NCBI GenBank assembly: GCA_021846945.1
Contig: JAJZVZ010000003.1
Location: forward strand, 1 to 64,000
Source of the DNA: Acidobacteriota bacterium
GTDB taxonomy: Bacteria > Acidobacteriota > Terriglobia > Terriglobales > Acidobacteriaceae
Reading direction: 5' to 3'
DNA length: 64,000 nucleotides
Shown here: positions 47,662 to 56,587 of the stretch, piece by piece
How positions within the stretch are numbered: position 1 is the stretch's first letter
Layout: the number at the start of each line of letters is the position of its first letter
The notes under the pieces: model-generated
Told to the model about the DNA's origin: nothing
Database searches by the model: none
What the model saw: only the letters and a program-made list of their open reading frames with translations
Made by a program: the position numbers and the translations under genes

Positions 47662-48950
47662 TTGACTCCTTTGTCTTTTGGATTCTGCCGGCCGCCGCGG
47701 TCAAGCGCACGGAGAAATTGCAGGCAACGCAGGAATGTCTCCGGCGTGCCGAAGGCGCCCGCTTTGGTGAGGATCGGCAGCCGGCTCTTCCATCCTGTGG
47801 CGACCGAGTACGGCAGGCCCGCTTCCACTTCGCCTACAAGCTGTATCCGGCAGATGCTCCATGCCTGAAAGACTGCGCGCGCAGTTTCGCCGCCGGTCAC
47901 CACAAGGGCGCCGACGTGATCCGCAAAGGGCCGAACCATCTCCGCCAGAGTCGCGGCGAGCAGCAACCCTTTGGCGGTTTCCAATCCCGGTTGCTGCGCC
48001 GGCATGACCGCGACATCCCGGCCTGCCTGCAATGCTTCTTCGAGCGCCGACTGGCATGCGCGCCACTCAGGCAACCCCTCGCCGCCGAGCATAACTCCCG
48101 GCGCAATCTTCAATGTCATCACATCTGACCGGGCGGCCAGAAATTCCGCCTGGTCGCGCGATATGCTGGAGCCGCTGCCAACCACAAAGAGCGTAGGCCC
48201 GGTGGCCAGCGGTTCATCTCCAGTCCTCACCGAAGCGCTCGTGATTCCCGCGGCGGGTGGCAGATGATAGGCCAGCCCCGCCGATCCAGCCCAAATGGCG
48301 CCGCGCCCGAGCGCCATGGAAGCCTCTGCAATGGCGCGCAGGTCGTCATCGGTCTCCGCGTCGCAAACCAGCACATCGGCCTCCCGCGCCAGCGTCTTCA
48401 TCGCTTTCCGCAACGCGCTGTGCTCACTTCGAATCAATTCGAGCGTCACCAGCGCGGAGCGCAGATGCGCTTCATTCAGCATCTCAGGAAGAAATGACCG
48501 GGCGGTCATGCGTTCATATTGCCACAGCTCGGTTTCCTCGATCGGCTTGCCGTGGACAAGCTGCCGCCCGTTCACCGTGGTCCGTCCGTTGGCGGGAAAG
48601 GCCGGCGCCAGCACAGCCACAATCCGCTCGTCCGCGGAAGCCAGCGCGCGGCGCGCTTCCAGAGCGGCTCGCAACTCCACGGCCACATTTCCGCGCAGCA
48701 CAGAGTCCAGCTTCTTATACAGCAAAGTGCCTTGATCGCGCAGATACCGTTGCACGATTCGCGCGGTTTCCGCAGCGGCTTTGTTACACTCCAGAGAACG
48801 AGTGTTGCCGTCTACGGCCAGGACATCCGCATCGACTTCCCCGCCATCCTCTGCCAGCACGACGACGGTGCGCAGGCCATGACTGGCGCAAGCTACCCCA
48901 CAATCGGCGGCGCCGGTCAGGTCATCCGCAACGACCAGCATCTTTGCCAT
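47658..48950 (-). CDS. DUF1537 four-carbon acid sugar kinase family
   Basis: MLVVADDLTGAADCGVACASHGLRTVVVL, LYKKLDSVLRGNVAVEL, GALVVTGGETARAVFQAW. Confidence 0.9.
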   Translation of the reverse strand: MAKMLVVADDLTGAADCGVACASHGLRTVVVLAEDGGEVDADVLAVDGNTRSLECNKAAAETARIVQRYLRDQGTLLYKKLDSVLRGNVAVELRAALEARRALASADERIVAVLAPAFPANGRTTVNGRQLVHGKPIEETELWQYERMTARSFLPEMLNEAHLRSALVTLELIRSEHSALRKAMKTLAREADVLVCDAETDDDLRAIAEASMALGRGAIWAGSAGLAYHLPPAAGITSASVRTGDEPLATGPTLFVVGSGSSISRDQAEFLAARSDVMTLKIAPGVMLGGEGLPEWRACQSALEEALQAGRDVAVMPAQQPGLETAKGLLLAATLAEMVRPFADHVGALVVTGGETARAVFQAWSICRIQLVGEVEAGLPYSVATGWKSRLPILTKAGAFGTPETFLRCLQFLRALDRGGRQNPKDKGVK

Positions 48951-48955
48951 TGCGC

Positions 48956-49951
48956 TCACTCCTTGCCGCCGGCCAGCGCGCTGAGTTGCGTTCGGCGGTA
49001 CCACCACGCGGTGAGCACTGGAGCCAGAAATGCGGTCACAATGACGCAGGCAGCCACCAGAACGGTGGCCGGGGCCGCGGCGGCCGCATACTTATGGTTG
49101 GCTGCGGCCACCAGCGCGGGCACTGCCGCCGCATTGCCCGCCGTTGTTGAGGCAGCCATGCCTGCAACCCCTGTTCCGCCCGTCCACCGGTCGACGAGGA
49201 TGAGAAAGGCTCCGGAAACCGCGATCACCGCGATTCCCAGCAGAAATCCGATGATGCCCGCCTGCCAGATCTGCGCCAGATTCAGCGTCGATCCGAGCGC
49301 GAATGCGAAGAAGGGAATCATCACCGGCGCGGCCTTGCCCAGGAACTCGCGCAGTTCTGGATCCAGGTTGCCGAGCGCCATCCCCAGAAAGAGCGGGAGA
49401 ATTGCGCCCGTCATCGTTTGCCACGGAAAGCTCGCCAGCCCCACCACGCCCAGCGTGAGCATGGTGAAGAATGGCCCTGACTCCAGCGCCATGACGCAGT
49501 AGGCGCCGGCATCTTCATGCCTCCCGTAGTACTCCATCAGGGACATGTACAGCCCGCCGTTGGTATCGTTGAAGGCCGCCACCACGGCCAGCGTCGAGAT
49601 GCCTGCCAGCCATCCGCTCTGGATGGGCAGGATGCCGATGAGGCGACCGAGCAGGAAGCCCGCCACTACTCCCAGGCCGAGCTTTACCGCCATCATTGCG
49701 CCGCCCCGCCGGATCATTCGCGGTAGTGAACGCACGGAGATCGTGCTTCCCAGGCAGACAAAGAAGACCGCGATGATGGGAATCGCGCTTGTGAACAGCG
49801 CGCCCGTGAACGAACCGAAGAAGCTGGCCGTCCCCGGCGCGAACGTGGTGATGATTGCTCCGCAGGTGAGCGGCACAACCATCATTCCGCCGGGAATTTT
49901 TTCAACTGCACGCTTGATCCGGATGGCTCTCTCCCCGCCAGGCGGCTCCAT
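48956..49951 (-). CDS. 2-keto-3-deoxygluconate permease family transporter (KdgT-like)
   Basis: IKRAVEKIPGGMMVVPLTCGAIITTFAPG; FNDTNGGLYMSLMEYYG; GVAGMAASTTAGNAAAVPALVAAAN. Confidence 0.88.
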   Translation of the reverse strand: MEPPGGERAIRIKRAVEKIPGGMMVVPLTCGAIITTFAPGTASFFGSFTGALFTSAIPIIAVFFVCLGSTISVRSLPRMIRRGGAMMAVKLGLGVVAGFLLGRLIGILPIQSGWLAGISTLAVVAAFNDTNGGLYMSLMEYYGRHEDAGAYCVMALESGPFFTMLTLGVVGLASFPWQTMTGAILPLFLGMALGNLDPELREFLGKAAPVMIPFFAFALGSTLNLAQIWQAGIIGFLLGIAVIAVSGAFLILVDRWTGGTGVAGMAASTTAGNAAAVPALVAAANHKYAAAAAPATVLVAACVIVTAFLAPVLTAWWYRRTQLSALAGGKE

Positions 49952-50110
49952 TCGCACGGGCGCTTCGCTCGAAGTGTACCAGCGCCAGCGACGGCCTCGC
50001 ATCTCTGGATAGCGCAAGGCACTGCCAACGCCGAATCGGCCTGCCGCATCCGGTTCAGCGGCCCATCGATCCGGCAGATTAACCCCTGCAAACACGCCCG
50101 CGGAGCTCCG

Positions 50111-51670
50111 TTAGTATCCGATGTTCTTGAGCGCGGATGGCCCGAGACGCTCCTTCAATTGCTCCAGGTAAAGGCTTCGCGGCTTTACTCGATGCTCGGG
50201 TGATTCGATTGTGGCTGGCGCAAGGGTCGCGCGCTTTGATCCATCAAAGACCGGAAATCGCGGGTCAGTCTCCTTGCCGCGATTGCCGATGGACCAGATA
50301 TAGGTGCCGGGCGGTGTGTTCATTCCGAACGACTTTGCCGTGTTGTTCCACGCTACCGCCCAGCCAATGGCCCAGCCGTGGCCAGATCCCATCTCACCGC
50401 GATTCATCAGGTCGATGCCGCCGCCGGGCACGTCGCAATTGTTAATCAGCAGGCCCGTTGACCAGCGTTGATGCGGCTGGATATGCCCATTGCCGAAAAA
50501 GCGGCAGTGCAGTACCACCACCGGACCCTGCTGGCGCGACTGGGTGGCAAAGTAGAAAGTGTTGTCACCGCTGCCTGTGCAGCGGTCAAACAGAATCTGC
50601 GATCCGTTTGCGGAGAAGTTGAATGGCTTGGCGGCGGTGGTCACGGGTACATGCTGCGCTACGTTGCACTTGAGCACCGTGATCCGCTCGGTACCGGAAT
50701 TGATATGAATGCCATTGGTCGTATCTTCCAGCACCACCGATTTCACCCAGCTATTCACGGCATTCTGCATGACAAGGCCGTCGAACGCCGGAGCGCCCAG
50801 TGGTATGCTGCGCCGGGGGGCAAGGATGCGCAGGTCTTCGATGCCCACTTGTGCGATTTGACCGCTGACCTCAATCTTGCGGACTACTGCATGGCCGCCA
50901 TCGAAAAAGCGTGCATCGTAGTCATCCATCAGAGGCACATCGAGCGTAATCGTATGACCTGAAACCGCCGCGATACGCCGCCGTGTGTCGAGATGCGCGC
51001 TGTTCACCCAGTGCTCGTTCTTGCCGTGGCGATGCAGATCGTCCATCCCCATAAAGTGAATCCATGCCTGGGTGACCGGCTTCACAATCAGCACGGTATC
51101 GCCTGAATGCAGTTGGCTTGCATCCGCGACGTGGAGGGTCAATGTCCCGGCAGGAACGTAGTGATCCGTGATGGCGGTTTCCACCCTGCTGAGCTTCTGT
51201 TGCAGTTGTCCGGCGATGCGCAGGGCGAGATGCGGCGCGTCCGTCATGATGATGGTTGTGCCGCGATTGCCGCTGCCGGCTCCGCGCAGGACCACGCCCG
51301 AGGCCGTAATCGAAATCGTGCCTGAGCAATGAAATGTGCCTGGCGCAAGCTCGACGGCGCCGCGAAATCCTCCCGTCAGAGGCAGCTCTGAAACGGCGTC
51401 GATGGCCTGCTGAATCGCTGTAGTGTCATCTGCTCCGGACGGCCTGACGGTGCCCCGGGCAGGCACAACCGGCAGGGCCACGCCTCCGCCTTCATAGCCC
51501 GCATAGGAAAAGTCGGGAATGCGGTCGCCTTTGGATGTAAGCGCGTAAACGAGCTTGCCGTTCGAGCCGAAATGAACCCAGCGGCTTTGCGCGAACAAAG
51601 TACTCGAACCGCAGAAGATTACGGCAAAGAGAATCAAAGCGAGGCTCAAGCGAGTAGATATTTGTCCCAT
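50111..51670 (-). CDS. secreted right-handed parallel beta-helix / pectate-lyase superfamily protein
   Basis: SGADDTTAIQQAIDAV...GAVELAPGTFHCSGTISITASGVVLRGAGSGNRGTTII; signal peptide. Confidence 0.8.
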   Translation of the reverse strand: MGQISTRLSLALILFAVIFCGSSTLFAQSRWVHFGSNGKLVYALTSKGDRIPDFSYAGYEGGGVALPVVPARGTVRPSGADDTTAIQQAIDAVSELPLTGGFRGAVELAPGTFHCSGTISITASGVVLRGAGSGNRGTTIIMTDAPHLALRIAGQLQQKLSRVETAITDHYVPAGTLTLHVADASQLHSGDTVLIVKPVTQAWIHFMGMDDLHRHGKNEHWVNSAHLDTRRRIAAVSGHTITLDVPLMDDYDARFFDGGHAVVRKIEVSGQIAQVGIEDLRILAPRRSIPLGAPAFDGLVMQNAVNSWVKSVVLEDTTNGIHINSGTERITVLKCNVAQHVPVTTAAKPFNFSANGSQILFDRCTGSGDNTFYFATQSRQQGPVVVLHCRFFGNGHIQPHQRWSTGLLINNCDVPGGGIDLMNRGEMGSGHGWAIGWAVAWNNTAKSFGMNTPPGTYIWSIGNRGKETDPRFPVFDGSKRATLAPATIESPEHRVKPRSLYLEQLKERLGPSALKNIGY

Positions 51671-51703
51671 TCCTTTTCCTGTCGGATGATTGTTCGCACC
51701 ATT

Positions 51704-53122
51704 CTACGCTTCCGCAGAGAGCTTGAATGAATCGTGCGTATTGCGGCACCACTCAGAGAGCATCGCCCGATGCTCGTCGAGGATCGGCTTGAATCGGGGA
51801 TCGACTGCAAGGTTCACCATCTCGCCGGGATCTTCCCACAGGTCCACGAGCGATTCAGGGTCTTTGCCGGTGTTGTATGCGCAATATTTGTAGCGCTGCG
51901 CGCGCAGCATCCGGCCGGTTGAAGTGGGCAGGCTGCCATCAACCGGCGCACCTTGCACCATCTTGTTGGACACCACCACATACTTGCGCGGATCATTGAC
52001 GCCGTTCTTCACGCTCAGCCCCGGCAGGCCCGGCGGCGGAGCAATCCCCGCAAAGTCGCACAGCGTCGGAATCAGGTCGATGCCTGTATTCACAAGCCGC
52101 TTCGAGGTTCCCGGCTTGATGGCGGCTGGATAGCTGAGCACGAAGGGAACACGGCTCGCCTCCTCGTAGAAGACGGTTTTCTGGTTCCACAGATGCGCGC
52201 CCTGGCAATCGCCGTGATCGGCAAGCATCACAATCAATGTGTCCCTTTCATGTCCCGAGTGACGCAGAGCCTGCAGCACGATTCCGATTTGCGCATCGAC
52301 CTTCTCAATCAGCCGATAGTAGGCCCACTCGTATTGACGCCACTTGGCATCGTCGAAATTGCCGACGGGAAACATCGGCGCGGCCTGATAGGAGCGGCGC
52401 ATGAGCGCCACGATCTCCGGCTCATATTTTTGAGGCAGGTGATCCGCGCGCAGTGGCGGGCATTGATTGGCGGACGGCGGCGCGCCGATCGGTCCCAGCG
52501 GCAGCCTTTGTTCCCGCGCCCATTCGCAGATGTTGTGCGGGTTGAGGAAAGATGCCACCGCGAGAAAAGGCGCATCGTGCCGCTGGTGAAGGAAGCCGGC
52601 TGTGTTTGCTGTTGTTTCAGTATCAATGCTGCTGGCGCCGTATTTGCCTCTTCCCATCTCCGCCGTGGCAAAGCCATGAATCGCGGTGTCGCTGGTGGGG
52701 CAGGGAATATGCCACTTCCCGAAGTACGCAGTTTCATAACGCGCGTCCGCAAAGATCTTTCCCAGCATCTTGATTCTGCTGAAGTCGAGCTTTACCGTCC
52801 GCAGGTCCGAGTTATCCATCACTCCGGTCACGGTGGGGTATTGTCCCGTGAACATGGAAGTGCGCGACGGAACACAGAGAGGGTTGGAGCAGTATGCCCT
52901 CGTGTAAACACGCCCGCGGGCTGCGACCGCATCCATATTGGGAGTGTGAAGGTACCTGGTTCCGATACGATAGCTGGCCGCATCCGCGGATAGCTCGTCA
53001 GTGATAACAATGAGAATATTCGGCCGCTTGAAGGCTGTTGCTGCACGCGAAGGCGCATGCACTGCAAAGAACGCTGCCCCCGCTCCTCGGATGAAATCCC
53101 GCCTGGTGATCATGTTTGGCAC
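51704..53122 (-). CDS. sulfatase (Cys-type, formylglycine-dependent)
   Basis: RPNILIVITDELSADAASYRIG; SNPLCVPSRTSMFTGQYP; LIVMLADHGDCQGAHLWNQKTVFYEEASRVPFV. Confidence 0.92.
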   Translation of the reverse strand: MPNMITRRDFIRGAGAAFFAVHAPSRAATAFKRPNILIVITDELSADAASYRIGTRYLHTPNMDAVAARGRVYTRAYCSNPLCVPSRTSMFTGQYPTVTGVMDNSDLRTVKLDFSRIKMLGKIFADARYETAYFGKWHIPCPTSDTAIHGFATAEMGRGKYGASSIDTETTANTAGFLHQRHDAPFLAVASFLNPHNICEWAREQRLPLGPIGAPPSANQCPPLRADHLPQKYEPEIVALMRRSYQAAPMFPVGNFDDAKWRQYEWAYYRLIEKVDAQIGIVLQALRHSGHERDTLIVMLADHGDCQGAHLWNQKTVFYEEASRVPFVLSYPAAIKPGTSKRLVNTGIDLIPTLCDFAGIAPPPGLPGLSVKNGVNDPRKYVVVSNKMVQGAPVDGSLPTSTGRMLRAQRYKYCAYNTGKDPESLVDLWEDPGEMVNLAVDPRFKPILDEHRAMLSEWCRNTHDSFKLSAEA

Positions 53123-53200
53123 CTATTTCCGGTATGGTCTAAATTTGCGCGCGCCATCTGCGCCTGTCACGGGATCTGCGCACCCTGTCCTCCATTCTGA

Positions 53201-54703
53201 CTAGGCTCGTGGAAGCGGCATGCGCCCGCGGGCAAGCGTCGTTGCGCGCAGCGCGACGTGAAGCCGGAACTTCGTCTCCTTCATTGCCGGGTCGTCTGCG
53301 AGATTCTTGAGCTCGCTCGGGTCCGTCCTGTAGTCATATAACTCTTCCCCATCTCGTCCTTCATTCCACCAGGTGTAGCGGTAGCGCTCGTCGCGAATCG
53401 AATAGCCATCGATCCTGGCGTGCTCCTCTGTCTTTCCGCGGCGCACCTGGGTTATCGCCGGCTTGCTCCACTCCGCGGCAGGATTGTGAAGCAGAGGCGC
53501 CAGGCTTTCGCCGTGCAGATTCGTCGGTATGCCCTCAAGCTCACAGAGGGCGGCGACGGTGGGATAAAGGTCAAGATTCTCGACGGGTCGCCGGCACACT
53601 CCTCCACGTGACGCCACACCGGCTCCGGCAAAGATCATGGGCACGTGTGTGGCAGGTTCGAAGAGCGTTTGCTTCATCCACTGCCCATGCTGGCCGAGTT
53701 GCCAGCCATGATCGACCCAGAAGACCACGAGAGTATTCTCTGCCAGGCCCGAGGCTTCCAACTCATGCAGGACGCGGCCCACCTGCGCATCCATAAAGGT
53801 TGTCGCCGCGTAGTAGCCCTGAATGGCATCCTTCCGCTGATCGATATCCATCCCGAAGTTGGTCGGGTGCGTCCAGTAGGCAGGTGGCGGCGCAATTGTG
53901 AGCTCGCTGGGGTCGAAGGGATACGGCTGGATTGTGCTGATCGGATAGCGATTGAAATAGGCCTCCGGAACCACCCACGGCACATGCGGCCGATAGAGCC
54001 CAAAAGCAATGAAGAATGGCTGCTCATGCGGTTGCTTCAGCAGGCGAATCACATGGTCCGCGCCGATGGCGTCGGTAATTTCGTCATCCTGCGCCTTCGA
54101 CCGATGGAATGCAATGGAACTGCCGAGTCCCCGGCGCGGCGTAAAGTTTGTGATCAGCGGCTCTTCCTTGTAGCGATCCACGCCTGCGGGATCGTAGGTC
54201 CAGTCCCAGGTCATCGGATCGTCTAGGCCATCGGTTCCCTCTTCTTCGGGATTGCCCGCATGAAAAATCTTGCCGACTCGCGCCGAGAAGTATCCATTCT
54301 CGCGGAAGAGCTGGCCAAGCGTGATCACGTTCGGCAGGGCCTGGCGGAAGTGGGTCTGGTTATCGTGTACGTGCGTGATGTCAGGCGAAAGTCCAGTCAT
54401 CAGCGAACTGCGTGACGGACAGCACAACGAAAACTGGCAGTACGCCGCGTCAAAGCGCACGCCGCGAGCCGCAAGCCGGTCCAGGTTCGGACTGTGAACC
54501 GGCCGTCCATAGCAGCCAAGCTGGGTGGCCAGATCGTCCACGCCGATAAAGAGCACATTCTTGCGCGGCTTTCGCTTGAGGATTGTGGGCGCGGTGAGTG
54601 CCGGCGCTGATTGCGATGGCGTTTGGCCGAAGAGGCCGGTGGCCCTTGTTGCTGCAACTCCCGACAGGACACCTTCAATAAACTTGCGGCGGTTGATTGC
54701 CAT
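53201..54703 (-). CDS. sulfatase, iduronate-2-sulfatase-like (Cys-type)
   Basis: KNVLFIGVDDLATQLGCYG; CQFSLCCPSRSSLMTGLSPD; VVFWVDHGWQLGQHGQWMKQTLFEPATHVPMI. Confidence 0.92.
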   Translation of the reverse strand: MAINRRKFIEGVLSGVAATRATGLFGQTPSQSAPALTAPTILKRKPRKNVLFIGVDDLATQLGCYGRPVHSPNLDRLAARGVRFDAAYCQFSLCCPSRSSLMTGLSPDITHVHDNQTHFRQALPNVITLGQLFRENGYFSARVGKIFHAGNPEEEGTDGLDDPMTWDWTYDPAGVDRYKEEPLITNFTPRRGLGSSIAFHRSKAQDDEITDAIGADHVIRLLKQPHEQPFFIAFGLYRPHVPWVVPEAYFNRYPISTIQPYPFDPSELTIAPPPAYWTHPTNFGMDIDQRKDAIQGYYAATTFMDAQVGRVLHELEASGLAENTLVVFWVDHGWQLGQHGQWMKQTLFEPATHVPMIFAGAGVASRGGVCRRPVENLDLYPTVAALCELEGIPTNLHGESLAPLLHNPAAEWSKPAITQVRRGKTEEHARIDGYSIRDERYRYTWWNEGRDGEELYDYRTDPSELKNLADDPAMKETKFRLHVALRATTLARGRMPLPRA

Positions 54704-54827
54704 AGCTTTTCAAACCTCCCACTTCTCCTAAGCCGAGAAGTGCTGCTGAACGATCGATCGCTGAACAAATTCCGGCGTGCAGACGCTTTTGCCGGCACAT
54801 GTGAAACGCACGTTCCCGATGCCTTGG

Positions 54828-56468
54828 TCAGCGTGTGTCGTCCACGATCTCTTTCACGGCTTGCTCGACGGGGAAGTTTGGCGTTTCGGAGAATAGCGGG
54901 AAGCCGCGCTGATCCTTGTCCATGGGTGCAATGCCCGAGGTGTTCTGATACCAGTGCAACAGCCGCTCCTGCAGGGCAACTTGAATCGAGGCGACGCTTG
55001 CCTCGCCATAGCGATTGTGCAGTTCCTGCGGATCGCTCTGGTAGATGTATAGCTCGCTTTGCCCCTGCGGGCGCGATATGAGCTTGTACTCAGGTGTGCG
55101 CACCATGGCTGCGCGCGTGATGGTCTCAGGATGCTCAACCTCAAGGTTCTCCTTGGGAAAGTAAAGCGCGGAAGGATCGTGTGTGTTGTCTTCAAAACAC
55201 TGCGGCTCATAGAGGTTGTAGCCGCCTTCAGCAAAGGCGGAACGATGAGGATCGCCGCTGCCGCCGCGGATCTGCGGCATGAGACTGCGCGCAAAGTGCG
55301 TGTGATTGGCGCGCGTATTCGCCAATTCCAGACAGGTGGACATTACGTCGAATAACTCGACCATCTCCTGGCTGACCCAGTTGGACTTTCCACCGGGAAC
55401 ACGGGCGATGATGGGCACATGAGTCAGCGTATCCTCAAGCCCACTGGGCCATTTCTCGACAAGTCCGTAGTCGCCCGCATAATCTCCGTGGTCGGAAAAG
55501 ACGAAGAGCGCCGTGTCCTTTGCGTGGTTGGTGCGCTCAATGGCTTCCATCAGCTCGCCCAGCATCCAGTCGCTATAACTCACCATGCCGTAGTAGAGAG
55601 AGCGTATCTGCCGGAAGGTCTGCTCCGGCATTTTGTCGATGCCGTAGGCTCTGCGAATCCCTTCAATGTAATTGGGCTTGCGGGGAAGGCCGATGGGGCG
55701 AAGTCCAGTGATATCGGCAGGGTTATACATACTCCGGAAACCCTCCGGCGGGCCATATGGCGGATGCGGCGAAGAGAGCGGCAGAAAGATGCAGAATGGC
55801 CGGTCCGTCTCGCGCCGCTCCAGAACGCGAATCCCCGCCTGCAGGTTGTGGTAATCGCCTGTCGCGGTCCGCTCGTGGCGCCCTTCGCTGATGAAGGTAC
55901 GCGCATATTCCTGCCTGGGTTCGCCTGGGCGCGCTCGGCCGCCTCCGCCATTGCCTCCCACGGGCATATGGTCCAGGTAGTTCCACTGGGTCACGCTCTG
56001 ATAAAACGACTGTGCGGCCAGGGCGTCATTTTTTCCGAACCAGAAGACGTCATAGCCGGCCTGGCGCAGGTAACGGAACAGATTCGGCTCTTCGGGACGC
56101 AGAAAATACATCAGGCTCCGATGCCCGCGTACGCTGGTGGGCCATCCGGTAAGCAGGCTGCATCGCGAGGCCCCGCAGACCGGGTACTGTACGTGGCAGT
56201 TTGCAAAGCGCGTGCCCTCGGCAGCCAGCTTGTCGAGATTCGGAGTTTTGCAGACGGGATTCCCGTAGCAGGCCAGCGCGTCGGCGCGCAGTTCGTCGGG
56301 CATAAAGAGAACCAGGTTCGGCCGCGAGCGAATTTCCGCGGCAGGCTGTGCTCCGCCATTGGTAGAGCTGAGAACTTCAGCCGTTCCTCCGGCCGGCGAT
56401 GCCAGCCCCGCCAACAACGTTGCGCCTGTAGTTCCCATAAAATCGCGCCGCGAGAAATTCTTTTTCAT
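54828..56468 (-). CDS. sulfatase (Cys-type) with Tat-like signal
   Basis: FSRRDFMGTTGATLLAGLASPAGG; VQYPVCGASRCSLLTGWP; LFVFSDHGDYAGDYGLVEKWPSGLEDTLTHVPI. Confidence 0.9.
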   Translation of the reverse strand: MKKNFSRRDFMGTTGATLLAGLASPAGGTAEVLSSTNGGAQPAAEIRSRPNLVLFMPDELRADALACYGNPVCKTPNLDKLAAEGTRFANCHVQYPVCGASRCSLLTGWPTSVRGHRSLMYFLRPEEPNLFRYLRQAGYDVFWFGKNDALAAQSFYQSVTQWNYLDHMPVGGNGGGGRARPGEPRQEYARTFISEGRHERTATGDYHNLQAGIRVLERRETDRPFCIFLPLSSPHPPYGPPEGFRSMYNPADITGLRPIGLPRKPNYIEGIRRAYGIDKMPEQTFRQIRSLYYGMVSYSDWMLGELMEAIERTNHAKDTALFVFSDHGDYAGDYGLVEKWPSGLEDTLTHVPIIARVPGGKSNWVSQEMVELFDVMSTCLELANTRANHTHFARSLMPQIRGGSGDPHRSAFAEGGYNLYEPQCFEDNTHDPSALYFPKENLEVEHPETITRAAMVRTPEYKLISRPQGQSELYIYQSDPQELHNRYGEASVASIQVALQERLLHWYQNTSGIAPMDKDQRGFPLFSETPNFPVEQAVKEIVDDTR

Positions 56469-56587
56469 GATGCCTCCGCCCGTGTTTTTACTTCCGCCCC
56501 AATTGTACGCATCGGTGCTGGCATCTGTGCGCGGCGGGTCGATGAGCCTATACATCCGGGCATCGAATGCGGTACCCTTTTCGCGTC

